NCBI GenBank assembly: GCA_004562915.1
Contig: SFQZ01000133.1
Span: 1 to 5,773, forward strand
DNA from: a bacterium
GTDB taxonomy: Bacteria > Bacillota_A > Clostridia > Lachnospirales > Lachnospiraceae
DNA: 5,773 nt
Reading direction: 5' to 3'
The position numbers and the translations under genes were made by a program. Every line of letters begins with the position of its first letter. Within the stretch, counting starts at the first letter, position 1. Under the pieces are notes generated by a model. It searched no databases, had not been told where the DNA came from, and saw nothing but the letters and a program-made list of their open reading frames with translations. This document shows, piece after piece, positions 1 through 5,641 of the stretch.

Positions 1-306
1 ACCATGTTCTTTGGCAAAATGATAGCCCTCAAAAGCCAGTCTGGTGTATGGCCGTGGAATTACTTTTGGAGGCAGTTTCATATCAATTCCAAGAGCTTTT
101 GCCATGGGTACCAGAGTCTTTGCCCATTTTTCTTTTCGGACTTCATCATGGTAAGTGTCGATTCGCTCGTCCGGTTCCTGTGTCAGTTCATAAGGAATCC
201 ACTCCACTTCCACATCTTTTCCTTGAATAGCCTGCATAAGTTGCACCTTTGCGACCATGCAATAAGGACATACATAATCTGTCACAGATTGGATTTTCAA
301 TGACAT
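1..306 (-). CDS. DsbA family (FrnE-like) thioredoxin-fold oxidoreductase, 3' end outside the window
   Basis: Partial gene: 102 codons run from an ATG at 306 to the window edge with no stop, so the C-terminal half is missing. The N-terminus MSLKIQSVTDYVCPYCMVAK is the first beta strand and active-site helix of a DsbA-type thioredoxin fold, with the redox pair Cys13-Pro-Tyr-Cys16. The following helical insertion and the stretch PRPYTRLAFEGYHFAKEHG near residues 84-102 match the FrnE / 2-hydroxychromene-2-carboxylate isomerase branch (PF01323). Members are dithiol-disulfide oxidoreductases or GSH-type isomerases; the CxxC favours a redox role. No signal peptide is visible, so a cytoplasmic location is inferred. 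AAAGGAG seven bases before the ATG supports the start. It follows the DUF975 gene by 31 bases and is probably the last visible gene of the same operon. The family call is firm; the substrate is unknown. Confidence 0.85.
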   Translation of the reverse strand, partial: MSLKIQSVTDYVCPYCMVAKVQLMQAIQGKDVEVEWIPYELTQEPDERIDTYHDEVRKEKWAKTLVPMAKALGIDMKLPPKVIPRPYTRLAFEGYHFAKEHG

Positions 307-337
307 ACGGATTCTCCTTTACAACATACTATTTTAT

Positions 338-1111
338 TTAATTTTGTGCTGAAAAATACTGTCGCTTCAATTCCAGAAAAAGTTCAGCGTTTGTAGCATT
401 GATATATGAATTTACATAAAATACTCCAAGAAGTCCACATGTGCAGACTGATAATATCTGCCAACCGATAAAAGAAAGGTCAAGTACGAAAGCATTCATC
501 TTCTGGCCGTACATTAAATCTTTGCTGATACGAAAAGCTTCCTGCCTGGTCAGATCCGGGGCATCTGCCATAAGATAAGGCACCATGCGATATTCATAAC
601 TTTTGATGATTCCCGGAATAACAAAAAGCAAACTCCACAGACTGACAAAGAGATCTCTGCAGAACATAGTAAGAACCATTTTTGAATAATGGCCGCTATG
701 AAAAGAAAAAAGTAATCTGCCAGGTTCAGAGGGGGCATATGCATTTTCTATAAAGAAACGACAGCCGCCGATTTCCATAGGTGCAAAAACAAATATCCTA
801 AGTATTATGGTAAGAATTACAACAATCAGTAAAAACATACCGGTGAAAAAACCGATCACAGGGTTTCTGAAAAGAATGGAAGCACCATCCCCAAGATCAA
901 AATTAAAATTGAAAGCGTTGGTTCCGGCAGATACGGTATAAGAATAATCTTCTGTATTGTTTTGATCCGAAGAATGCGAGGTACCTCTTGCTGAGCTTCC
1001 GGCACTACCCTGAACAAACAGCATTAATATCAATGATACAAGAACACATTTCCAATAGTTCCGTCTAATAGCCTCTTTCCCTCGTTCTTTTAATACTACG
1101 CGATCCCACAT
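338..1111 (-). CDS. DUF975 family integral membrane protein
   Basis: A 257-residue membrane protein of the DUF975 family, whose function is unknown. The N-terminal LKERGKEAIRRNYWK (about residues 6-20) is the amphipathic entry helix typical of the family. It is followed by membrane segments near 20-36, 87-111, 147-168 and 207-233. The hallmark WSLLFVIPGIIKSYEY followed by RMVPYLMAD (about 159-183) and the later FIGWQIL segment fit DUF975 well. A polar Ser/Asn/Thr-rich loop at about 36-80 lies between the first two membrane segments. The longest frame begins at an ATG at 1132, but an AAGGAGG (1120-1126) sits inside that extension, eight bases before the ATG at 1111. The 1132 ATG has no ribosome binding site, so 1111 is preferred. 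It lies 28 bases after the AlkD-like gene, with no terminator between, and 31 bases before the DsbA-like gene. Confidence 0.88.
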   Translation of the reverse strand: MWDRVVLKERGKEAIRRNYWKCVLVSLILMLFVQGSAGSSARGTSHSSDQNNTEDYSYTVSAGTNAFNFNFDLGDGASILFRNPVIGFFTGMFLLIVVILTIILRIFVFAPMEIGGCRFFIENAYAPSEPGRLLFSFHSGHYSKMVLTMFCRDLFVSLWSLLFVIPGIIKSYEYRMVPYLMADAPDLTRQEAFRISKDLMYGQKMNAFVLDLSFIGWQILSVCTCGLLGVFYVNSYINATNAELFLELKRQYFSAQN

Positions 1112-1119
1112 AATTATTT

Positions 1120-1126
1120 CCTCCTT
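1120..1126 (-). promoter_or_regulatory. Ribosome binding site deciding the DUF975 start
   Basis: AAGGAGG on the minus strand, eight bases before the ATG at 1111. It lies inside the first codons of the longer reading frame that starts at 1132, which argues against the longer start. Confidence 0.8.
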
Positions 1127-1139
1127 TTTCATTTATGAA

Positions 1140-1823
1140 TTATGATCTTTTCCAGATCAGCACTGCCTCTTTTACTTCTCTGGATACCCGATTGGATTCT
1201 CTTATTTTCTGGATTGCTTTATTCTGCGTAAAATCATCCAGATGATTGGAACGAAGATAGGATTCCGTTTCATGCGGATATTTTACAAAACAAACAGAAA
1301 CAGCCCATGCTACCGCCATCTGTACATAGTAATCATTTTGTTGAATGTTGTCAAAGATGGAAAATATTTCCTGTAAATATTTTTCCTCAACAAAGTAATC
1401 CAATAAAGCAACAACTGCAAAACGTACCTGAAATTCATAAATACTGGAAAAATAAGGTTTTAAAAAAGAAAGCCAATAATCCTGATCTTTTTTCATAAAT
1501 TTCCAGGTGCTGCAGCAACAATCGCAGATGGCCCAGTTATTAATCAGCGGAACAAAATGTTTAAGATATTCGGTCTGTTCCTTTTGAGAGAGTTCACTAT
1601 AACCAATCAACATACCTCTGATCATCAGTTCTTCATAGCATTCTTCTGACAATTCTTCCCATATCGGCTGCCAGTTTTGTTTTGCTGCCCATCTGGCAAT
1701 TTCACGAAGTTTGGGAATTCTCACACCGATCATGGATTCAAGTCCAGGCACAAGAAACTGATGAAAACTTTTATATTTTAAATCAGCATTTTCTGATAGC
1801 ATTTTCCTTATATCAGCAATCAC
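1140..1823 (-). CDS. AlkD-like DNA alkylation repair protein (HEAT-like repeats)
   Basis: A 227-residue all-helical protein of the DNA alkylation repair family (PF08713). Characterised members such as Bacillus cereus AlkD are DNA glycosylases that remove N3- and N7-alkylated purines. The N-terminal GVRIPKLREIAR motif (about residues 33-44) is a family signature. Trp97 and Asp101 (in NWAICDCCC), Arg134 (in QVRFAVVALLDYF) and Trp173 (in MAVAWAV) align in order and spacing with the AlkD DNA-binding and catalytic Trp/Asp/Arg/Trp set, so the enzyme looks intact. Length is usual for the family. The longest frame starts at a TTG at 1838, but that codon overlaps the ribosome binding site; the GTG at 1823 lies eight bases after GGAGG (1832-1836) and is preferred. 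It appears to be the first gene of a three-gene unit reading into DUF975. Repair of alkylated bases is known for the family; its substrate range here is inferred. Many sub-families are poorly characterised. Confidence 0.88.
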   Translation of the reverse strand: MIADIRKMLSENADLKYKSFHQFLVPGLESMIGVRIPKLREIARWAAKQNWQPIWEELSEECYEELMIRGMLIGYSELSQKEQTEYLKHFVPLINNWAICDCCCSTWKFMKKDQDYWLSFLKPYFSSIYEFQVRFAVVALLDYFVEEKYLQEIFSIFDNIQQNDYYVQMAVAWAVSVCFVKYPHETESYLRSNHLDDFTQNKAIQKIRESNRVSREVKEAVLIWKRS

Positions 1824-1831
1824 ACCACTGC

Positions 1832-1836
1832 CCTCC
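1832..1836 (-). promoter_or_regulatory. Ribosome binding site deciding the AlkD-like GTG start
   Basis: GGAGG on the minus strand, eight bases before the in-frame GTG at 1823. The upstream in-frame TTG at 1838 overlaps this site and has no ribosome binding site of its own. The next in-frame ATG (1802) is too far downstream to use this one well. Confidence 0.75.
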
Positions 1837-1882
1837 AATACATCTATTATCTGATTTTAAAATTCCAATCTGATCGTAAAAA

Positions 1883-1891
1883 ATTATATCA
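1883..1891 (-). promoter_or_regulatory. Extended -10 promoter of the alkD-DUF975-dsbA unit
   Basis: TGATATAAT on the minus strand: a perfect TATAAT (1883-1888) preceded by a TGn extension (1889-1891). No good -35 hexamer lies 16-18 bases upstream (about 1906-1911 reads TATCTT), as is common for extended -10 promoters. Transcription would start near 1876, giving a leader of about 50 bases before the GTG at 1823. Placement between the nfnB terminator and the AlkD-like gene supports it. Confidence 0.6.
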
Positions 1892-1898
1892 CAAAGTG

Positions 1899-1935
1899 CT
1901 CCAATAAGATACCTATTCATGTGTATCATTCGGAG
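1899..1935. repeat. Imperfect dyad upstream of the alkD promoter
   Basis: On the plus strand CTCC-AAT-AA-GATAC (1899-1912) is mirrored by GTATC-ATT-C-GGAG (1923-1935), with short bulges and a 10-base centre. It covers the -35 region of the extended -10 promoter, so it could be an operator. It could also form a weak hairpin followed by a T run (1937-1942) on the plus strand, although no plus-strand gene leads into it. Confidence 0.35.
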
Positions 1936-1936
1936 G

Positions 1937-1985
1937 TTTTTTGTATCAATAGGAAAGTCAATGGATTTTCCTATGGTACAAAAAA
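1937..1985. repeat. Long palindrome with T6/A6 ends
   Basis: TTTTTTGTA (1937-1945) pairs with TACAAAAAA (1977-1985), and TAGGAAA (1950-1956) with TTTCCTA (1967-1973). Positions 1946-1948 pair with 1974-1976, leaving one bulged base at 1949. The inner stem ends in a short loop around 1959-1964. Two pairs (1946/1976 and 1957/1966) are G-U wobbles in plus-strand RNA but A-C mismatches in minus-strand RNA. No U tract follows either end, so it does not behave as a simple terminator. The A6 at 1980-1985 is also the T tract of the nfnB terminator on the minus strand. Confidence 0.7.
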
Positions 1986-2018
1986 CGGCTCTATAGTGAA
2001 TATATCACTACAGAGCCG
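1980..2018 (-). terminator. Intrinsic terminator of the nfnAB operon
   Basis: A 14-base-pair stem is formed by 2005-2018 and 1986-1999 around a five-base loop (2000-2004), followed on the minus strand by six T residues (1980-1985). The outer part CGGCTCT pairs with AGAGCCG. The one imperfect pair (1993/2011) is a G-U wobble in minus-strand RNA and an A-C mismatch in plus-strand RNA, and only the minus strand has the T tract, so the orientation is clear. It lies 18 bases after the nfnB stop codon. Confidence 0.92.
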
Positions 2019-2036
2019 CATAACTTTAGAAATTAA

Positions 2037-3431
2037 TTATTTTGTTTTATTCTTGATGAATTCGTCGATTCCTTTTGCTGCAGCTTTTCCGGCACCCATA
2101 GCCAGGATAACAGTTGCAGCACCTGTTACGGCATCTCCACCGGCATATACACCTTCTTTGGAGGTTGCTCCGGTTTCCTCATCAGCAATGATACATTTTC
2201 TCTTGTTGATATCAAGACCGATGGTAGTAGATGAAATCAATGGATTCGGTGAAGTTCCCAGAGACATGATAACAGTGTCTGCTTCCATCTCAAACTCAGA
2301 ACCTTCAACTACTACAGGACGTCTTCTTCCGGAAGCATCCGGCTCGCCCAGTTCCATACGAACACATTTTACTGCTTTTACCCAACCCTTTTCATCAGCA
2401 ACGATTTCAACAGGATTGGTAAGCAGATCGAAGATGATTCCTTCTTCTTTTGCGTGATGTACTTCTTCTTTTCTTGCAGGAAGTTCTTCTTCACTTCTTC
2501 TGTATACAATATGTACTTCAGCGCCAAGACGAAGAGCAGTTCTTGCAGCATCCATAGCAACATTACCGCCGCCGACAACAACAACTTTCTTTCCTGTAAC
2601 GATTGGAGTGTCATGATCTTCACGGAAAGCTTTCATAAGATTGCTTCGTGTCAGATATTCGTTAGCAGAGAATACACCGTTAGATACTTCTCCAGGTATA
2701 CCCATAAACATTGGAAGACCTGCACCGGAACCGATAAATACAGCTTCAAATCCTTCATTTTCCAGCAATTCATCGATGGTTGTAGATTTTCCGATAATAA
2801 CGTTGGTCTCAATTTTTACACCCAGAGATTTTACGTTTTCTACTTCTGCTTTTACAACTTTATCTTTGGGAAGACGGAATTCCGGAATACCATAAACAAG
2901 AACACCGCCTGCCTGATGCAGAGCTTCAAAAATGGTTACATCATAACCCAGTTTAGCCAGATCACCTGCACAGGTAAGTCCGGACGGACCGGAACCGATA
3001 ACAGCAACTTTATGTCCGTTCTTCTCAGCCGGAGCTTCCGGTTTGATTCCATTCTCTTTTGCCCAGTCAGCTACAAAACGTTCCAGTTTACCGATGGAAA
3101 CAGCTTCTCCTTTGATTCCACGGATACATTTTCCTTCACACTGCGTTTCCTGAGGACATACACGTCCACAGACTGCCGGCAGTGAACTGGACTGTCCGAT
3201 CACTTTATAAGCTTCTGCAAAATTTCCTTCTTTTACTTCTTTGATAAAGCCAGGAATATTGATATTTACAGGACATCCCTGAACACATTTTGCATTTTTA
3301 CATGTAAGACAGCGATTTGCCTCTTCAACCGCTTCTTCTTTATTATATCCAAGACAAACTTCATCAAAGTTTGTTGCTCTTACCTTTGGTGCCTGTTCTC
3401 TTACAGGAACTTTCTTTAATACGTCACCCAT
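2037..3431 (-). CDS. nfnB: NfnB: large subunit of NADH-dependent reduced ferredoxin:NADP+ oxidoreductase (GltD-like)
   Basis: A 464-residue iron-sulfur flavoprotein of the glutamate synthase small-subunit (GltD) superfamily. The N-terminal domain has Cys41-x2-Cys44-x4-Cys49-x3-Cys53 and Cys88-x3-Cys92-x5-Cys98-x3-Cys102, ligand sets for two [4Fe-4S] clusters. Then come a Rossmann FAD motif VAVIGSGPSGL (142-152), a nucleotide motif VVVVGGGNVAMDAA (283-296) for NADPH, and the closing FAD motif YAGGDAVTGAATVILAMGAG (429-448). With NfnA it catalyses flavin-based electron bifurcation: NADPH oxidation coupled to reduction of NAD+ and ferredoxin, reversibly, in the cytoplasm. Automated annotation often labels such proteins NADPH-dependent glutamate synthase, but no GltB-type large subunit is here and the partner directly upstream is NfnA-like. 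The ATG shares its A with the nfnA stop (TAATG), with GGAGG nine bases upstream. A sulfide dehydrogenase (SudA-like) role is the main alternative. Confidence 0.92.
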   Translation of the reverse strand: MGDVLKKVPVREQAPKVRATNFDEVCLGYNKEEAVEEANRCLTCKNAKCVQGCPVNINIPGFIKEVKEGNFAEAYKVIGQSSSLPAVCGRVCPQETQCEGKCIRGIKGEAVSIGKLERFVADWAKENGIKPEAPAEKNGHKVAVIGSGPSGLTCAGDLAKLGYDVTIFEALHQAGGVLVYGIPEFRLPKDKVVKAEVENVKSLGVKIETNVIIGKSTTIDELLENEGFEAVFIGSGAGLPMFMGIPGEVSNGVFSANEYLTRSNLMKAFREDHDTPIVTGKKVVVVGGGNVAMDAARTALRLGAEVHIVYRRSEEELPARKEEVHHAKEEGIIFDLLTNPVEIVADEKGWVKAVKCVRMELGEPDASGRRRPVVVEGSEFEMEADTVIMSLGTSPNPLISSTTIGLDINKRKCIIADEETGATSKEGVYAGGDAVTGAATVILAMGAGKAAAKGIDEFIKNKTK

Positions 3432-4318
3432 TATTCGTCACCTCCGCACTGTCCGCATCCACCGTGATGAGTTTCTCCCTCACGCAGTTTCAATAATGCT
3501 CTGCCTTCTTCTGTTTTGTACATCTGCTGTCTCTGCATAGCAAGATTCCAGTCAATCAGATGTCCATCAAATTCAGGTCCGTCTACACATGCGAATTTTA
3601 CTTCATCGCCAACGATAACACGGCAGGCACCGCACATACCGGTTCCATCAACCATAATCGGGTTCATGGATACGATTGTCGGGATATCATATTTCTTTGT
3701 TGTCAGACAACAGAATTTCATCATGATCATAGGTCCGATTGCTACACATCTGGTATATGTTTTACCATCAGCAATAAGATCATCGATTACTTTTGTAACC
3801 ATACCACTGCGTCCATAGGAACCGTCATCAGTAGTAACATATAAATTACCTGCTACAGCTTCCATCTCTTTTTCAAGGATAATCAGATCTTTTGTCTTGG
3901 CACCAACGATTACATCAGCGTCAATTCCGTGTTCATGCAGCCATTTTACCTGTGGATAAACCGGTGCAGTACCAACACCACCGGCTACAAATAAGATTTT
4001 TTCGTTTTTCAGTGCTTCCAGATCTTCCTTCACAAATTCGGACGGACATCCCAGAGGCCCTACAAAATCTTCAAATGCATCTCCTGCCTGCAATTTTGCA
4101 AATTTTTCTGTAGATGCTCCGATTGGCTGGAATACAATTGTGATGGTTCCTGCTACTCTGTCATAATCACAGATTGTCAACGGAATACGCTCTCCTACAT
4201 CATCCAGTTTTACTATAACAAACTGTCCAGGTTCACAATGTTTTGCTACCATTGGTGCTTCTACAACCATGAGATATACAATCTCATTAAGTTTTTCCGC
4301 TTTGATAATTTTGTACAT
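3431..4318 (-). CDS. nfnA: NfnA: small FAD/[2Fe-2S] subunit of NADH-dependent reduced ferredoxin:NADP+ oxidoreductase
   Basis: A 295-residue protein of the ferredoxin-NADP reductase / dihydroorotate dehydrogenase electron-transfer (PyrK-like) family. The N-terminal FAD barrel shows CEPGQFVIV (28-36) and RIPLTICDYD (44-53). The NAD(H) domain has VAGGVGTAPVYPQVKWL (111-127). The C-terminal VDGTGMCGACRV (223-234) with Cys229, Cys232 and Cys244 (FACVDGPEFDGH) is the [2Fe-2S] site; Asp224 sits where an aspartate ligand has been reported in Nfn structures (recalled, not checked). This subunit holds the bifurcating-type NADH side and pairs with NfnB. The tail HHGGCGQCGGDE adds a CxxC and two His beyond the usual fold, and its Gly-Gly codons form the nfnB ribosome binding site. 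AGGAGG five bases before the ATG supports the start. Such proteins are often named sulfide/dihydroorotate dehydrogenase-like; the nfnB partner and lack of pyrD nearby favour Nfn. Confidence 0.92.
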   Translation of the reverse strand: MYKIIKAEKLNEIVYLMVVEAPMVAKHCEPGQFVIVKLDDVGERIPLTICDYDRVAGTITIVFQPIGASTEKFAKLQAGDAFEDFVGPLGCPSEFVKEDLEALKNEKILFVAGGVGTAPVYPQVKWLHEHGIDADVIVGAKTKDLIILEKEMEAVAGNLYVTTDDGSYGRSGMVTKVIDDLIADGKTYTRCVAIGPMIMMKFCCLTTKKYDIPTIVSMNPIMVDGTGMCGACRVIVGDEVKFACVDGPEFDGHLIDWNLAMQRQQMYKTEEGRALLKLREGETHHGGCGQCGGDE

Positions 4319-4477
4319 AACATCCTCCTAGTTATTATATTTTAACACGCAGATTTTGGTTTGGTAACGTGTTACAATCCTCCGATTTATTTTGCCATAA
4401 AATATTGTAAAAATCAATATGCGGATAAAAAATTAACGAAAGAACAAATCAAGCTTCCTTGAAATACAGCATACGCC
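4319..4477. other. Intergenic region between the zinc-ribbon gene and nfnA
   Basis: This AT-rich gap of 159 bases should hold the nfnAB promoter, but no clear -35/-10 pair stands out. The best TATAAT on the minus strand (4334-4339) lies so close to the ribosome binding site (4324-4330) that a transcript from it would start within that site. A weak hairpin, TCAAG-GAAG-CTTGA (4449-4462, minus strand), followed by a T-rich run, could be a poor terminator of the zinc-ribbon gene. Read-through into nfnAB cannot be excluded. Confidence 0.5.
4361..4377. promoter_or_regulatory. Candidate operator dyad upstream of nfnA
   Basis: On the minus strand TTGTAACACGTTACCAA contains the inverted arms GTAAC and GTTAC around a two-base centre, flanked by TTG- and CAA-like ends. 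The ends recall Rex-type (NADH/NAD+-sensing) operators of Gram-positive bacteria, but spacing and symmetry deviate from the TTGTTAA-n4-TTAACAA form. An alternative pairing, TAACACG with CGTGTTA around 4344-4350, could form an RNA hairpin in the leader. Both readings are tentative. Confidence 0.25.
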
Positions 4478-5641
4478 TTATTCCGGATCTTCGAGAATAT
4501 AAGTAGCGCTGCCCGGGGAACTTACTTTTCCGTGTTCATCCACGAGGATTGCATAGAAAGTATGAGTGCCTTTCTGCATCTCTACAGGTTCACTTTCAAC
4601 ATACTGTTCATCTGCAATCGTTGGCTTTTTATCAAATGCGTAAAACGCTTTACATCCGTCAGGAACAATGATATAGATTTTGGTGTCCATATCTGTAGTA
4701 AATTTGCCGGATGACGGGGAAATTTTCGGCGGATCCGGAGCCAAAAAGGTTACGGTGTATTGATTTGTAACAACATCACTGGCAATTCCTTTACTATTGA
4801 CAACAATCGCTTTCACAACCGTAGTGCCGCTGTCGATGGTGATGCTGTCGGTATACAATGTGCTGTCTTTTGTGGGGTCTGAACCGTCTGTCGTATAATA
4901 AATAGAACTACCGTCTTCTCTGGAATATAGCTGCAGTGTTTTTTGCTCTGTATATTCACCACCGGGAATACTAAATACAGGCGGTGTGCTGATATAAGCA
5001 GAATATTTGGCTTTGATTTCATCGTTTTCACACTGATCCAGGAGCTCCTTGATTTCATCTGTCATCTCCTGGTTGTAATAAACTTTGATCAGCTGTCCAT
5101 ATATTGCAGAGTTATCCGGATCCTTTTTCAGAACTTTTTTCAGTGTATCGATGGCTTCTTCTTCTTTTTCCAGTTTTACAAGAATCTGTGCTTTTAACAG
5201 CTGCGCATCCGTATCCTCACTGTTCAATGCCACTGCTCTCTCAACAAATTCATACCCCTCTTCATATTTGTGATTGGAGAATGCAGTTTCCGCCATCTGC
5301 ATCTGATAATCAAAATCATTGTAATTCTTTTGTTCCTGATGCATCTTCATAAGTACTGCTGCACCAATTGCAACAGCAATACAGACAAAAACAGACACAG
5401 TTATGATCAGTTTTCTTTTTTTCTTTTTCCTTCGATTTTCCGCTGCTATGGCAGCTCTTCTGCGTGCTGCTATCGCTTCCGCCTGTTCTTTCTTCAAACG
5501 ATCCTGTTCTTTTTTCATCCGTTCCATTTCCATATAATTCCCAAAGGAATCATAATCCGGAACCCATTGAACTTCCTGACCGCAATTTAAGCAGAAAAGT
5601 CGCCCTTCTTCTATCGGCTCTCCGCAATTTGAACATTTCAT
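4478..5641 (-). CDS. Zinc-ribbon, single-pass membrane protein with TPR-like helices and two chitobiase C-terminal-type domains
   Basis: A 387-residue protein with a clear modular layout. Cys3-x2-Cys6 and Cys17-x2-Cys20 form an N-terminal zinc ribbon. Residues 37-77 are a highly charged Lys/Arg/Glu helix, probably coiled coil, ending in RRKKKKRK. One hydrophobic segment (79-98) spans the membrane; the positive-inside rule puts the zinc ribbon in the cytoplasm and the rest outside. Residues 112-205 are helical pairs of TPR type (for example YEEGYEFVERAVALNSED and EEAIDTLKKVLKKDPDNSAI). Two beta-sandwich repeats follow: 218-296, with the signature SIYYTTDGSDPT (246-257), and 303-383, a more diverged copy; both resemble Fn3_assoc / CHB_HEX_C_1 domains. 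GAGGAG nine bases before the ATG supports the start. The function is unknown; a cell-envelope sensing, scaffold or binding role is inferred. Nothing ties it to nfnAB except shared orientation. Confidence 0.85.
   Translation of the reverse strand: MKCSNCGEPIEEGRLFCLNCGQEVQWVPDYDSFGNYMEMERMKKEQDRLKKEQAEAIAARRRAAIAAENRRKKKKRKLIITVSVFVCIAVAIGAAVLMKMHQEQKNYNDFDYQMQMAETAFSNHKYEEGYEFVERAVALNSEDTDAQLLKAQILVKLEKEEEAIDTLKKVLKKDPDNSAIYGQLIKVYYNQEMTDEIKELLDQCENDEIKAKYSAYISTPPVFSIPGGEYTEQKTLQLYSREDGSSIYYTTDGSDPTKDSTLYTDSITIDSGTTVVKAIVVNSKGIASDVVTNQYTVTFLAPDPPKISPSSGKFTTDMDTKIYIIVPDGCKAFYAFDKKPTIADEQYVESEPVEMQKGTHTFYAILVDEHGKVSSPGSATYILEDPE

Noticed and set aside
4..303. Plus-strand reading frame of 99 codons at the left edge
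   Set aside because: The opposite strand encodes a DsbA-type protein with a CPYC active site and a good ribosome binding site.
1840..2036. CRISPR array or phage attachment site in the repeat-rich gap
   Set aside because: The repeats are inverted, not regularly spaced direct repeats; there is no tRNA or integrase nearby.
1921..2457. Plus-strand reading frame of 178 codons
   Set aside because: It runs antisense across the nfnB 3' end, the terminator and the palindrome, has no recognisable domain, and nfnB is a strongly conserved gene on the other strand.
2454..3185. Plus-strand reading frame of 243 codons
   Set aside because: It is antisense to the conserved core of nfnB; its Phe/Ser/Tyr-rich composition is that of a shadow frame.
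2037..3431. Glutamate synthase small subunit (gltD)
   Set aside because: The sequence belongs to the same superfamily, but the adjacent, overlapping partner is an NfnA-like FAD/[2Fe-2S] protein and no glutamate synthase large subunit is present in the window.
4334..4339. TATAAT before nfnA as the nfnAB promoter
   Set aside because: The start of transcription would fall in the ribosome binding site, and no -35 hexamer is placed correctly.
4449..4462. Hairpin as terminator of the zinc-ribbon gene
   Set aside because: The stem is only five base pairs and the downstream T run is interrupted, so it is too weak to call.
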